From the NCBI GenBank assembly GCA_032821775.1, contig JAVLRN010000005.1, forward strand, positions 2,232,001 through 2,296,000: a DNA stretch of 64,000 nucleotides, in the 5' to 3' direction. Position numbers and translations under genes: made by a program. A model generated the notes under the pieces. The model had not been told where the DNA came from, searched no databases, and saw only the letters and a program-made list of their open reading frames with translations. The stretch is from Sanguinoderma infundibulare (lineage: Eukaryota; Basidiomycota; Agaricomycetes; Polyporales; Polyporaceae). Numbering within the stretch: position 1 is the stretch's first letter; each line of letters opens with the position of its first letter. This document shows positions 47,250-59,800 of the stretch, piece after piece.

Positions 47250-47511
47250 GTTCTCCGTCCTCGGATGTCCGTCTAGGCAAGCAGGAGGCGGTACAGAGGG
47301 GAGGAGGTAGATCTATTAGTGTTCAGCGATGACCTGCCGGACGAAGGCTACTGGCACATGCGCGCGCTGGGACGCGTTTGATCGGGCGCCAATGTCACTA
47401 AAACAGGCAAGACACTCTTGACCGTCCACGACCTCGACGCCGTCCCTCACAGGCAGTGGCCAGCCTCCCTCGGTCTTCGTTTTCTTTTCTTGGGGGCTTC
47501 GTGGCTGAGAG

Positions 47512-48468
47512 ATGTCCGGTGTGGTCTCGCGCTTCAAGGCGTCCTCTGGGCGCGTCCATCTCTTCAACCTGTCTCCTGCACCCGGCTCACAGTCGACGGT
47601 ATGACTGGCTTCTCTTCATGGCGTACCCTGGCTAACTATGGCGGTGCAGCAAAAACGCTTGGGTCGAGGACGTAGCTCCGGTCTTGGTAAGACCTCCGGA
47701 CGAGGTCACAAGGGTCAGAAAGCTCGTTCGGGGAACGGAAAGCCGAAGGCTGGCTTCGAGGGTGGCCAGACAACTATTGTGAAGCGGTTCCCGAAGACGG
47801 GCTTCGTCAACCAGTACGTGTCGTGGCACTTCTTGACTTTCCTTCTCGGTCTCTGAATGTCCCTGGCATTTTGCAGAAACCAGAAGACGTATGCGCCCGT
47901 GAATCTCGACCGCATACAGCACTGGATCGATACCGGTCGCCTCACTTCCTCTCCGGAGAAGCCTATTACCGCACGGGAGCTGCTGTTGAGTGGATGCGTT
48001 CACCAGGTGCACGACGGCATCAAGCTCTTGGGCAGTGTGAGTCTCCCTTCGTTGTATATCTCGGATCGCTCTAACGCGACAACTCTCTAGGGTGCCGAGC
48101 ACCTGAAATCCGCCATACACATTACCCCTGCTCGTGCCTCACAGAGCGCAATCCGTGCCGTTGAGAAGAATGGCGGATCCGTGTTCTGCAAGTACTACAA
48201 CGAGCTGGCTTTACGCGACTGTGTCAAGGACAACAAGGAACGTATGCAGGCTGCGCCCACTCGCAAGAACGATATTCGTACGTCCCGATTTTGTTTTATT
48301 GTCGTAACTTCACTCATATCTGCATCAGTGTGGTATACATCGTGGCGGAATCGGGGTTACCTATCGCCCACTGCGCTACAAAAGATGCCAGTGGTGGAAG
48401 AGCGCTGGAAGTCGCTTTCGAAGCAACTTCTCGCGTTCAAGACCCAGGAGTACGACAAGGCCAAGTAG
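47512..48468 (+). CDS. Mitochondrial ribosomal protein uL15m
   Basis: Large-subunit mitoribosomal protein of the L15 family. I place the start at ATG 47512: [20 protein letters not shown], then SPAPGSQST is spliced (intron with donor gtatga, acceptor ggtgcag) to [20 protein letters not shown], the L15 signature. Later exons give [39 protein letters not shown] and [20 protein letters not shown]. The last exon ends at 48468 with [10 protein letters not shown]. An ATG at 47638 lies inside the first intron and would be a false start. About 240-250 aa. Divergent from the 5'-nucleotidase gene with 262 bp between starts. Confidence 0.92.
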
Positions 48469-50119
48469 ATGCGTAGTAGTACACTATCCCTTTATAATGA
48501 TCCACATTCCTCTCACTGCAAGGATTGTGATGCAAAACAGCAAGCCTATGAAACACCGCGCGCCTTGGACGCGACCGCGACGTGGCCCGTCCAAAGCTAG
48601 TATTTTTGCTTGATGTTGACTATTGAGGCTACAACGCAGATCTAAATATCCGCTCACCAGCACCAACCAGAGGGAGGGCGGCTCAAGGTATGAACGACGG
48701 ACATCCGGTAAGGCCTTGCTTCAAGTGGCTTCTGCATCTCCTGCATCTATTCACCGAACCGTTCTTTCGTAGGATCGCGATGTTGATGGAGTGTCCGGTG
48801 TGGTTCAAGGAAGATGATGCAGGTGGAAGTCCGGTGAGGAGCAGTGAGGACCCCATCCGGAGGGTCAAATTCATAGAACTTATTCGACTTCGTGTGCGGT
48901 TTTCATCGACAGCTTGTGTTTTGTCGCTGGAGCCCTACGAAAATCACGATTGATGATCTTGCATGCGGTATGGCTGTCGAACGCTCGTATTATCCCGTGC
49001 AACCATCACCTTCGAACAGGCACTCCACGACGTGAGGTGAGTTCTCAGTCGTCACTTCAGCCGAATTTAACACCTCCCTTTCGACGGTGGCGATCTCCAG
49101 TGATGCTATCCTTTTTTGAAACTGTCGCCACGTATTTCTACCCGCATGCGTCAGATGTCATGTTGTACAACGATGTGTATGATGACCTGCACCAAATCGT
49201 GCCTTAATTCACCAATTTGGCATGCAGGGAGCATTTACTTCATGTGAGCACTTTTGGTCGATTCTCTCACCAATTGAATGCTTACGCCATCAGAACCATT
49301 ATATCTTTAAACATCATCCTCCTGATTCCTTCTTACTGGCTTGTATCTTCATATTAATCCTGCATCCAATGTGTAGAAGTCCTAAGTGCGCTTTCAATCA
49401 TAGCAAGGACCTAATGGTATCGGCGTAGATCTTGGCGGCACCTTATTCAATACGTATGTCAGCCACCTTGTAATCTTCCCTCACCATTGACCTCTTGAGC
49501 CGCCCTTTGCAGATTACCCCAGGTGCTAATCTGCCATTTCCTCCTGAACCTACGGCAAGCAGACCGCTCCGGGGATTCCACTCCGTCGTCGCCATCGGCC
49601 AACGGCTCGCTCAACTTTACAGCGGGTTCCCAGACGGGAACGCTCTCGGATTTTATAGTACCAATGGGAGAGCCAGTCATGACTGGGTTGGACTTCATAG
49701 ATGCGATAGGCGGGGACGAGGTCGAGGCCCGCATGAATGAACAAGGCGCTAGCGAGGACAGCTCGCGGGCGGGACAGGTAGATGGAATGGGTGATGGGAG
49801 GGCAGGAACTAGGGAGAATGTTTGATTACGCCGCCGGGTTGCGGGATGGCGTTACTAGTAGCATAGTGCATAGTCTCACAGCATCGAAAAGTCGGACATT
49901 TCGTACTAGAATACCCGAATTGCCCAGCGTCGCTTGGTTGATGGACTACTCCTGCTTATATATCGTCCATTCTCTGACGTAAAGACAGGTCGCCGCTGAC
50001 GAGTCTCCCGCAGTCAACAGAGGTTGCAAGCAGGACAACACAAGACTGCAGCATACCGGTTGACTTGAACTACAATTCGCAGGTGATCGTGACGAGGAGC
50101 CCGTCAGGTCCGACCATTA
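48469..50119. other. 1.65-kb region with at most a gene remnant
   Basis: No supported gene. Around 49413-49458 the plus strand reads PNGIGVDLGGTLFNT, followed by a possible donor gtatgt and, after tttgcag at about 49513, a frame of ~100 codons with FIVPMGEPVMTGLDFIDAIG. There is no upstream start or domain, so I treat it as a possible remnant. The rest shows nothing. Confidence 0.35.
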
Positions 50120-51195
50120 TTATAGCAATATGACAAAATTATTCCTGTCTCCTGTCTGAAACACGGTCTTCTTCTCATAGAGTACGTGATCGCGATAGGT
50201 AGTAGAGGCGGGTCGTGCTGTCCGTCGGAATAGCCAATAGGCCATCTTGCCGCCGTCTTTCCAGTGTGACTGGAGTTTCTCAAAGCCAACCACAGCCATC
50301 AGCCCTTCGTAGTGATCGGCTGTCATGTACCTGGAATTCAGGATGCAAGGCAGTGGGAGCTACAGAGATTGCACACCGTTGTGTCAGCAGGAGAGGCATG
50401 AATAGCGAGTTCCAGCTATGACGTACAGCGATAAAAAGCAAACCGTTAGGACGCAGCATGCTATGAGCTAACCTCAGCATACGACCTAAACACACACATT
50501 AGCTTAGAGAACGTTCTGCTAACCATCGGAGCGGCGACCCTTACCTCGGTCCTTGGCATCGGGGACGAAGTTAAGAACCAGGCTTAGGCTGATCGCGCCC
50601 CACTTTTCATGGTGTTCTTCGGGGTCCATGAGTAAAAAGTCCTGCTCCAGTATGCCCGGGTGTTGTGAATGGAGGTCTACCGGGGTGACATCTATCCACT
50701 CCTGACAGGAAGCATAGTTGTCTGGTTTGAGAGCACCGACTTCGAGAAGGCTGCGCGAGCGAGTTGACAGATAAACTTTGAGCCTGAAGTATGCATAACT
50801 GACCGAAGCTTTGTGTCCTCCTGCTTCAGCTCCTTCGGAAGCCCGAGCTCGCGCAGCCAACCGATGAAGACCTTTTCGCTCCCACCGCCTCTATCTTTGC
50901 CTTGGCCAATAGTAGACATGCGTTGGTATGCGGCCAGCCCTCCCAGCTCCTCGATCTGACGCTCGACATCGGCCAGTTGAATCTTTTCTGCCGTCGCGTT
51001 CCTCTTGTCCTTTTTCGCACCTGCATCGCGGACGAGGTGTTGGAGCTGCGCTTGGCGTTTGATAAGGACGTGAAAACGACGGATGATGGTCCGAGTCGCT
51101 TGGGGCCGGTTGGAAGACCCGGAAGGCAACGAAGGATCAAAAGGTCTCGCAGACGTCACGGGTGCTTTGCGCTTGTTCTTGCGTGCTTTGGGCAT
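50120..51195 (-). CDS. BMT2: 25S rRNA adenine-N1 methyltransferase BMT2
   Basis: SAM-dependent nucleolar enzyme that methylates N1 of an adenine in 25S rRNA (A2142 in yeast); animal relatives include SAMTOR. The start at 51195 gives MPKARKNKRKAPV, a nuclear/nucleolar-type basic head. Then come the helix ATAEKIQLADVERQIEELGG and QRMSTIGQGKDRGGGSEK, and the methyltransferase core LLEVGALKPDNY, WIDVTPVDLHSQHPGILEQD, FLLMD and AISLSLVLNFVPDAKDRG. Two short introns lead to RMLRLAHSMLRPNGLLFIA and LPLPCILNSRYMTADHYEGL, ending NNFVILL at 50120. About 300 aa; the motifs match BMT2 throughout. Confidence 0.92.
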
Positions 51196-51973
51196 GGAGA
51201 TATTTTACATGGGGAGGGAAGTTTCAGGGAAGAGGGATGAAATGGGAAGAGGAAGCTCAACCCACCGACGACCTTGGAAGCGCCTAAAGAGGCGCCCAGG
51301 ATAATCGTTGAGCCATTGTGGCAGATGGCTTCGGTTGGTCGCAAACCACTTCCGTTTGTGCGGCCATCGTGTCCTAGGTGCGTTTCGCTGGTGTTTTAGC
51401 GGTATGGGGGATACCTTGGCACTAACAACATGCCATCTTAGCAGACCCATGTGCCAAATCCTGGTCATCTTGAATGCTTCCCACATGGTGCATTCGTATT
51501 CGGTCATTCGGTACAATTTGTGCAAATCGCGATCCTTGCGGACGATGTGCGGAGCGCTGCTCCTGGTCAAATATACCAGTTCGTCATACTCACTCTCCTC
51601 CCACGCCAGCGAGAACATCGAGGTGTACCACCTGCCTTGCGCGCTCGGCGGTGAGACACTGTTCTCTCCTAAATGGCAACATGTCACCGGCGTCGAAGTG
51701 ACTGGAGCTTACTAGGCTGTGGATCCGCGGGAGCAGGCGTATGTTCTCGGACCTGGTGAGGCTGCTTCATAGCACGCTTACTGATTTCCCATGTCTTCAG
51801 GGACGCATATAGCAACGGAACGGAGCGGACGTTGAACTGTACGCGAGATGCGCCGGAGGCCTGTCGCTTCGAATCCCCTGCGCTAGTCGTGACGTTAGCT
51901 AGTGTCTTGCCGACACATACTTAAGGCCATTCAACCATCGACGCAGAGCACTGTTGTGGTCCAGTTCATTCCC
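51196..51973. other. BMT2/P450 divergent region with a doubtful minus-strand frame
   Basis: A minus-strand frame ends at 51205, only 10 bp from the BMT2 start, and is open back to about 51687. It includes MFSLAWEESEYDELVYL and RMTEYECTMWEAFKMTRIWH. It has no ATG at its left limit and no splice support, so it could be chance or a small gene of unknown function. The right part is the P450 promoter; no TATA box is obvious. Confidence 0.35.
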
Positions 51974-54185
51974 ATGCTCTCCCCTACCTCCACAGACATC
52001 CTCGCTACTTCGTTCTGTGTGCTATTGGGTGTGTGGGTTTTCCTGCGTAGTCGAAGAACACCGCGATACCCTCATCCTCCGGGCCCGAAGCCTCTTCCGT
52101 TTCTCGGAAACTTGCTGGATGTGCCCGACCCTTTCGGCTTCCCCTGGAAGACGTATGTAGAATGGGGTCATCACTATGGTATGTTAATCCGACGCAGTCT
52201 TTACTGAGCGCAATGCTGATCAAACATACTGAATATAGATTCGGACGTCGTTCGCATATCCATCTTAGGCACCAATATCGTCGTCGCGAACACCCTGGAA
52301 ACCGTCAATGAGCTACTCGACAAGCGATCTAGCACTTATTCCGACAGGTCGCTCCCTTCCCACCAAGGTTGAATTTAGGCACTGACGTCATCTGCAGGCC
52401 AAGGATGATCATGCTGAGCGAACTGTAGGTACTTCTCAGGACATTGGAACAATTCGGGGGCTGATCTCGGAAGCAATAGATGTGGTTTCGGATGGGGTAT
52501 GGCATTCATGCCGTATGGCGACCCATGGAGGGACAGCAGAAGGATCGCTCACCAAGAGTTCCGTTCTGGCCCGGTTAAGCGTTTCAGACCCATCGAGCAG
52601 AAGATTTCTACCCAGTTTTTGGTGAACCTCTATAGGCACCCAGAGAAGCTGTTGGATGACCTGCGCCAGTATGTGCATATTTTTATGACTTCTTTTGACG
52701 TCAGCAGGTACTAAATTCACCAATCGCGGCAGTCTATCGGCGGCCACAATCATGTCGATGGTGTACGACATTGATGTGGCATCCCTTGACGATCCCTACA
52801 TTCTCACTGCTGAGGAAGCAGGAGAGTCCATCTCGGAGACCACGAATGCCGGAGCGTTTCTGGTGGACATCATCCCATTGCGTGAGTCACCAAGCAGCGA
52901 CGCCGTTATCGTCTTTGTTTTGATGATGGCTTACGGTTACCCAAAGTGAAATACGTGCCAGAATGGTTCCCTTGGGCAGGTTTCCAGAAACAAGCGAAGC
53001 AATGGCGTGTCGTAGTCGAGAGGCTGCGCGACGCACCTTACGACGTTACGTTGAAACGCCTGGTAGGTCACCACTTCCCTCTTCACCGTGGAAGCAACGA
53101 CTCAATCCCTTCAGGCGGCTGGTGACCTAGGGGACTGCGCTGCCAAGTATGTTATCGAGAAACACGGCAAGAAGGCGCAGGACCCCGCATATACCGACTA
53201 CATCCTGCGATCCACTCTCGGCTCTCTCTACGTTGGCAAGCACCACGCTGGGGTCGGTATCGTTGTTACAGGGCTGACTGCGCATCATTCGTCCCTGCAG
53301 GTGGCGCCGATACGACCGTTTCGAGCTTGGGCTCGTTCTTCTTAGCCATGACGCTTTACCCCGACATTCAAAGGAAGGCGCGCCGGGAGCTGGACAGAGT
53401 CCTCGGTCCTCATCGCCTGCCGACCTTTTCCGACCAACCATCGTTACCGTACATCGAGGCTATCATGAGAGAATGCTTGCGCTGGAACCCCGTCGTTCCC
53501 CTCGGTATGAGCAGTCCAACTTCTCAAGCCCTTAGCGGCGTTAAGCTGACCATTGCGTGCAGATGTCCCCCATATGTCGACCGAGGACGACGTGTACAAT
53601 GGGTACTACTTCCCAAAGGGCACCCTCGTCATCGCCAACACTTGGTACGTCGCACACACATTCCACCACATCCTCATACACGTTGCGTCAGGCTTCTGAT
53701 GTCCAGCCAACCGTCCGTTCGCTAACCGAGAGAACCCTGCGGCTGCAGGGCGATTCTCCACGACGAGAAGATGTACGGGACCGATGCGTCCGATTTCAAC
53801 CCCGATCGCTTCCTGCGCCCCGACGGCAGCCTGAATCCCGACGTCCGCGACCCCGTGGCGGCGGCGTTCGGGTTCGGGCGCCGCATCTGCCCTGGGCGGT
53901 TCATGGCCATGGACTCGATGTGGTATACGATCGCGAACGTCCTCGCGCTCTTCGAGGTCAAGAAGGCCGTGGACGAGAACGGGGAAGAAGTCACGCCCGA
54001 CGGGGAGTACAACCGAGGATTCCTGTGGTGCGTGCTTAACAGCTTCTCTTGCTTGGCTCTCGAAACTTGAAAGGTGTATCGCTAAACGGCTGCGCAGCCA
54101 CCCGAAGCCCTTCCCGTGTGTCATCAAGCCGCGTTCGAAGGAGCACGAGGCGATACTGCAGGAGTTAGCACACCAGGACGGGTGA
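51974..54185 (+). CDS. Cytochrome P450 monooxygenase
   Basis: ER-anchored haem-thiolate monooxygenase. ATG 51974 opens an N-terminal membrane anchor (TDILATSFCVLLGVWVFL) and the PPGPKPLPFLGN hinge. An exon of a few codons before FGWGMAFMPYGDPWRDSRR restores the family's C-helix region. The I-helix motif is GADTTVSS, the ExxR motif lies in RECLRWNPVVPL, the PERF-like motif is FNPDRFL, and the haem loop is FGFGRRICPGRF with the Cys ligand. About 11 introns, roughly 500 aa, and it ends at 54185. No neighbouring biosynthetic enzymes, so a role in detoxification or secondary metabolism stays open. Its stop lies 62 bp from that of TRAPPC13 on the other strand. Confidence 0.92.
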
Positions 54186-54247
54186 TGCGATTGCCTGTAA
54201 TGCACATGATGCTATACCCTAGGCTCGTGAACGATCGAACGACAGTG

Positions 54248-56566
54248 TCATGACTTTACCCACACCTCTCCGACGACCTCCCACTCCTTGAGTATCCGAA
54301 GTTCCATAGGCAGAACCGCGCCGTCAGAGTTATCGTCCTCTTCAGCAAGCCGGTCTTCGACGATCAAGACGCGAAGCCCGCCGACAGTCAGGAACCCGCT
54401 CTTGCGTGGGACGTAAGACAGCTCAAACTCCTGCGACCCCGTGGCCTTCAACCTCTCGAGGGCCGCGACGAGAGGCTCGTTCTCGTTTTCGCTCTCCGCT
54501 GAGCTATCCGAGACGTTGTGCGCGTGGCCGGCAGTGCGTTGTTGCGCTGCTGAGGGAAGGGGTGCCAGTAACCGAAGCGGCGGAAGGAATAGAGTAGAAG
54601 TGCCGAGAAATGTGATGCCATCTGGTCGGGACACCTTGGAATCCGCCCCTGGCGGTGGACGGAGCTCGGGAGGAGGTAAGTCGTGTACGCGCGCGGCGGT
54701 GTGCGTGTTGGGACCAGGGGTATCCCCGCCGTCTGACTCAACGTCGCTCGCGTTCGTTTGCCGCGGCGAGGCGACGAGGAGCCTCTGCGCAAGGGTATCA
54801 TGAAAATCGAGACGGAGGGGTGTCCCATATGGCGAAGGTGAAGGCGTAGAGAACCCAGACGAGGGCATGCGCGGTGTCCACCCGCCCTGCGGATTAGGGG
54901 GCCCTGCGGCGGTTGCGACTGCTGAAGCGACCGCGGCGGCGACGCTCATCTCCTTCGGAGGCTGTGCATGCTGGATAACTAGAGACACGACTCGTTGTCT
55001 TCGGGGCTCGTTTAGGCGTGGAACGGGTACGGGAGCTTGTACAGTAACCTTGAACGCGATGTTGAATGGCTTATCGATCTCTAACGAGTCTCTTGGTATC
55101 GATGTGACAACAAGGTCAACTTCTACGTCTTCTAGCGTTCGTTGAACGGCGGATGCGAAGGTAGTCGGTGAGCCAGGGGATTGTGTTTGATTGCGTGCTG
55201 GGGGCCCAACACTCTGTGGACGGTTTCGGAAAGGAGAACTGGGTCGGTAAGGTGTGGGCGGTGGCTGGGTGGCAGGAGGGCTCATGGCACGTTGTGGTGG
55301 AAGCGGGGATTGTGAGCGTGATGGAGAGCCGCCGATCGTGTTGCTGCGTTGTAGATGGAGGGGTATCGCAGAAGGTGGCGGCTTGATTCCCGGAGGGGGC
55401 GTCTGTGAATTGGAGGGGGCTTGAATAAGGGGAATGCGACGCGACAGTGTCTGTAAGAGCTGTGTGAGCATCCGAGTATGGTTTGTGAGTATGTGCTGCG
55501 ACGTACTGATGTCAACAGTCGGCCAGGCTCGCCATATGACGAACGCCATGAGATGTCTAACCTGCCGAGAGCGAGAATGGCACCTGGAACATTTGTGATG
55601 GGGAACGGAGGTAGAGATGCAGGCAGTAGGATGTAGATGTACTGTCGCACATCCTGAGGTTGCATGAGCGCCGTAGAACCTGAAAACATAGATTCCTTTG
55701 ATCCAGCGGCAGGGACTTGCAAGTAGTTCGCATCTTGGACCTGCCAATCATCCACGCACTCAAAGTGCATGCGCTCAAGCCACATGGCTTCTTGAGTAAG
55801 ATTCTGTATGTGGACTTCGAGGAACACCTTCTCGCGCTCCTCACTTGAGAGAAGGGCGGTAGGCGAACGGGGAAGATGGACTTTGGTCTTGACCGAGAGG
55901 GGGTTTGTGACCTGCAGCACATACATGCGGTTAGAGATTGTACTCGAGCTGATACGGGATACTCACGGCGAACTTGTAGAACTTACGGAATGATTGTATG
56001 CTCGGGTCCTGGGAATCCGCCGGTTGTCCGGGAGGTGGACGCATTCCAGTGGGCACCCGATATGAGACTACGCAACCAAGAACATGCTGGCCGAGTTCCT
56101 TTATCTCATGGCTAACGACCTTCTCCAAAGACTCGCCCACTCCTAACCGTTGGTTGGGTCCTCCAACCTCGGCGAGAAGAACCTTGGTCGAAGTGGACTG
56201 CATCTCAACTCGGACGGTAACGCCATCTACATCCACATTGGCATCATTGTTTATGGAGAGACAGCTCGAGAACGTTTCGCCCAGTTGGATCGCCCCGAAG
56301 GACGAAGGGAGGGTGAGGAGTTCGGTGATATGAGTGAGATCGCGCAGGGTCTTTGGATGTCCCGGTAGAGGTGTCTTGCCCTGAAGCGACGTGATGGACG
56401 CGGTAGAGTGTGCAGAGAGGGAAGGCGAACTTGAGTAGAACGGTTCCCATGCGCTACCAAGTGACGGTCGCTGCGCAGTTCAGAGTGAAGCCTTGGATGA
56501 GGAAGGGCAGCGACTCACCGAGACCCGCATGACCTTGAGCGATAAAAGCTGTCCACTGCCGTCCAT
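54248..56566 (-). CDS. TRAPPC13-like TRAPP complex subunit (DUF974)
   Basis: Subunit of a TRAPP membrane-tethering complex in Golgi traffic. A tiny first exon from ATG 56566 encodes MDGSGQLLSLKVMRVS, matching the TRAPPC13 start. It is spliced (donor gtgagt, acceptor ctgcgcag) to RPSLGSAWEPF, then LLTLPSSFGAIQLGETFSS, EIKELGQHVLGCVVSYRVP, FRKFYKFA, NPLSVKTKVHLPRSPTALL, EKVFLEVHIQNLTQEAMWLE and GRLDISWRSSYGEPGRL, where the family reads GKLDIVWKTNLGERGRL. A fungal Ser/Pro-rich insertion of ~90 residues precedes the final beta-rich domain (LEIDKPFNIAFKVTV to SYVPRKSGFLTVGGLRVL). About 660 aa. Head to head with YME2 (275 bp). Confidence 0.9.
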
Positions 56567-56841
56567 CTCTCCTCAGATCACCGATGTACGCTGACTTCCT
56601 GGGGCCAATATGAGGACTAGAATTGAGAGTAAGTAGACGAGGACGCGAGGACGGTGACGGCTGGTGGTTGTTTGTCTGTGTTAGAATCGAAAGTCGCCGC
56701 CTGCCCAATTTGGGTTTGACGTCATCTGCCGAGCAACCGTTGAACGCGTCCGTGTCCTCGTCGCGTGCCGCAGTGAACTGATCCCTCTCTCTTCTTAGCT
56801 TGTGCCCCACTCTTCGGATATGTCCTAATAGCGACTCGAAA

Positions 56842-59800
56842 ATGCTCAGGAAACTCACCGGATCTTCCTCAAGGCCACTGCTGAGAGGCCGTACAACCCC
56901 CGCGCTCATCTGGCACCGTAGACACTATGCCGCAGAGGCAGCGGGGAGCGATGTCCCTACGGAGGAGAACGTGGCGGAGCGTATACCACAGGTATGGTAT
57001 TCCACACAGTAATCTGCTTGATTCTCATGAGCACAGACAAGGGAAGGCTGGCTATGGATCGATTCTGTCTTCCCCGTCCGCCTAGGTCAGTTCGAGTGAG
57101 TATGCAGTCCATATACCAGGTACGGCTAGAACTGGCATCTGACCCATTTCCTCTACTCAGTTTACGGGGATATGTCGGTTATGCGCGTAAAGACACTCTA
57201 CTCGACCGCCTTCGCGATCTCCTCTCCAAGGTCAATACCCATGGCTTCGAGATAGACTCCCTCGAGCCCCATATGAAAGACGGCGGAGTCTTCGTCAAGT
57301 TCAAGTATAATGCAGTGTATCAAGACGGTGCCCAGCAAGCTATACTTGAAAACTTGCGGAACCACGTCCATTCTCACGGAGGCGTGCCGTCATGGTGGGG
57401 AATGCCTTCCGGAGAAGTCTGGCTGGTCAAAGGCACGCCTTGGCGGGAGGTACGCACACAACGCGTATTTGATGGCGCTAAGAATTCACTTTATGTGCGG
57501 TAGGATATGTACAGATTCGCCTCTGGGATGGTAAACGTATCTTTTGAAGGCCCCGACTTGTCAGACGAGCAGTTATATCGTCTTCTCCGGGTATGTTTCG
57601 TCACCCCTTCTACCATTTGATACGTGACCTTTGACACCGCTTATGTGAAGCCTTATGGGTGGATACTGAATATTGCGTCTCCAACCCCAGTCCCAGCTGG
57701 CAGCCTTAGGTCAGCCGTGGTCGGCTTCCGCCACATACGTTCTGCCACTTCCGCACGCAATACTTTACACTCCTTGAAGGTCCCTTCATCATCATCGTCC
57801 ACGACGACCCTACGTATGTCATATGCCAGACCCATCGCCGCCCATGCTGTGCGTGACTACATCGGGAATCACCCCAAGATATTCCTCCCCGTACTCTTCT
57901 TCCTGCTTGGTACCGTGACATATGCGGTTCGTGTCCTGTTTCTCTTCTATGAACGCCTCGACTAGATGCTACACAGATATTTGATCCTATTCGCGTGATC
58001 ATGGTCGAGGGGAAGATTAACGACTGGTTCGACTACAAGCGTAAGTCGTCTAAGCGTGCAGGCTATTCAGGTTATGCTAATCATGCAACCTTGCAGAATT
58101 CAAAGTATACAAGTGGCTTCGCGCCAATACTATTGGCTACCTTTCATCTCCGTCCTCAGAAACCGAAGAAGATTCCCCTTTGGCTGGAGGGCAAGGTGTC
58201 TGGAAGGAGAGGAGAGAGGCGGAGGATGCTCTCACAAAGTATTTGACGGATGTCCCCAGTATGCACCGTCATCACTCTCTCTTGAAACCTACTTATCGTC
58301 ACAATATTGCAGATACGGTTGCATTTATGCACGGACCGCAGGGTAGCGGGAAGACGCGGATGTTGTCTCGCCTTCTCAAGGACAGTGGTCGGTGCGTCCC
58401 GCTTGTCTTCTTTCGCCAACCTGGTACAGGAGATATTGAGATCTTTCTGCCTCTTCCAGCAAAGCGATCATCATCGACATCGCTCAGCTCTCTAAGGCGT
58501 CATCCGATGCGACACTCGTTGCCGGGTTGGCCAACCAGACTGGGTACTGGCCTGTCTTCTCCTTCTTAAACTCCATAAACAACGTCATCGACATGGCTAG
58601 CGTCGGAATCATCGGTCAGAAAGGTACATCCCATTTGCCCTATCTGTCCCTTTGTCATATTTACTGAACGTATACGACACAGCGGGCTTGAGCTCTTCCC
58701 TCACCGACCAACTCAAGGATATATTACACGTCGTGACTCGAGGCCTATTGCGTGGAAATGCGTCACAGCGCGCCCACCAGAAGAAGCTCGTGAAGCAGGC
58801 CGAGCGCGACGCGGAGAGGATCAAAGAAGATCAGACACTTCTGGAGAAGATCCGGAAGGGGCTCTGGCACGATGGACGCATCGATGCCGTCTGCGGAAAT
58901 GGTGTAATGAGTGAGCTTGGGGTTGGTGTTGAGCCCTTCAGGGACCTGGACGCCGACCTTCTGTCCTCAGAAACAGCCGTGGACGAGAAGGGCGGGAAAT
59001 GCAATGGAGTCGAAGACCTCAAGCGGAAGCGGAAGAGCTCAGAAGACAACGAGACGGTGAATTTGCTGCCTGTAGTGGTGATCAAGAACTTCGAGTCCAA
59101 GGGTGGAGGCGCGCGGAGGGAGGAACTGCTCAACGTTCTCGGTCAGTGGGCCGCGACACTTGCTGAGAACAAGGTGAGTGACGTCGGCGGATATGTCTAG
59201 CTTTCGCCGTGCTGACCCTGTCTGCAGATTGCTCACGTTATCGTCGTCAGCGACAATCGCGAGAATATGAAGAGCGTAGCGAAGGCCCTCCCTTCGAAGC
59301 CGCTGAGCCAGATCACACTCTCCGATGCCGACAACGCTAGCGCACTCGCGTTTGTCGAGCAGAAGCTGCACGATAGCGGGGTGGACGTTCAGTTCAGCCG
59401 TGATCAGATCTCGTGCATTGAGCGACTGGGCGGCCGTGCAAGCGACCTTGAAAGTGTGAGTATTTCCTCACATGAATCTTACGAAACGGAACTGAACGCC
59501 TTTTCAGCTTGTTCACAAGGTACGGAGCGGGATGTCTGTCGAAGAGGCAGTTAACGACATCGTCATTCACGGCGTGAGCGAGTTGCGCAAGAACGCGTTT
59601 GGGGACGACGTCGAGGACGCGAAGAGTCTGGCGTGGACAAGAGAGCAGGTGTGGTTCCTGATGAAGCAACTCGCAAACGAACCGGAGGTCGGTGCAGCTC
59701 CGACCGTGTGGTTCCCTGCACTTTGACTGAACGACACTGGTTTGGCAGATCTCCTACCATGAAGTTCTCATCGACTTCCCGTTCAAGGGTGACGAGATGC

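Noticed and set aside
51205..51687. 160-codon minus-strand frame just upstream of BMT2
   Set aside because: Not accepted as a gene: no ATG at its limit, no splice partners, and an equally long frame on the opposite strand. Kept only as a note in the intergenic entry.
51855..51890. TTCGAATCC motif resembling a tRNA B box
   Set aside because: The flanking bases do not pair as a T-arm and no A box or acceptor stem could be found.
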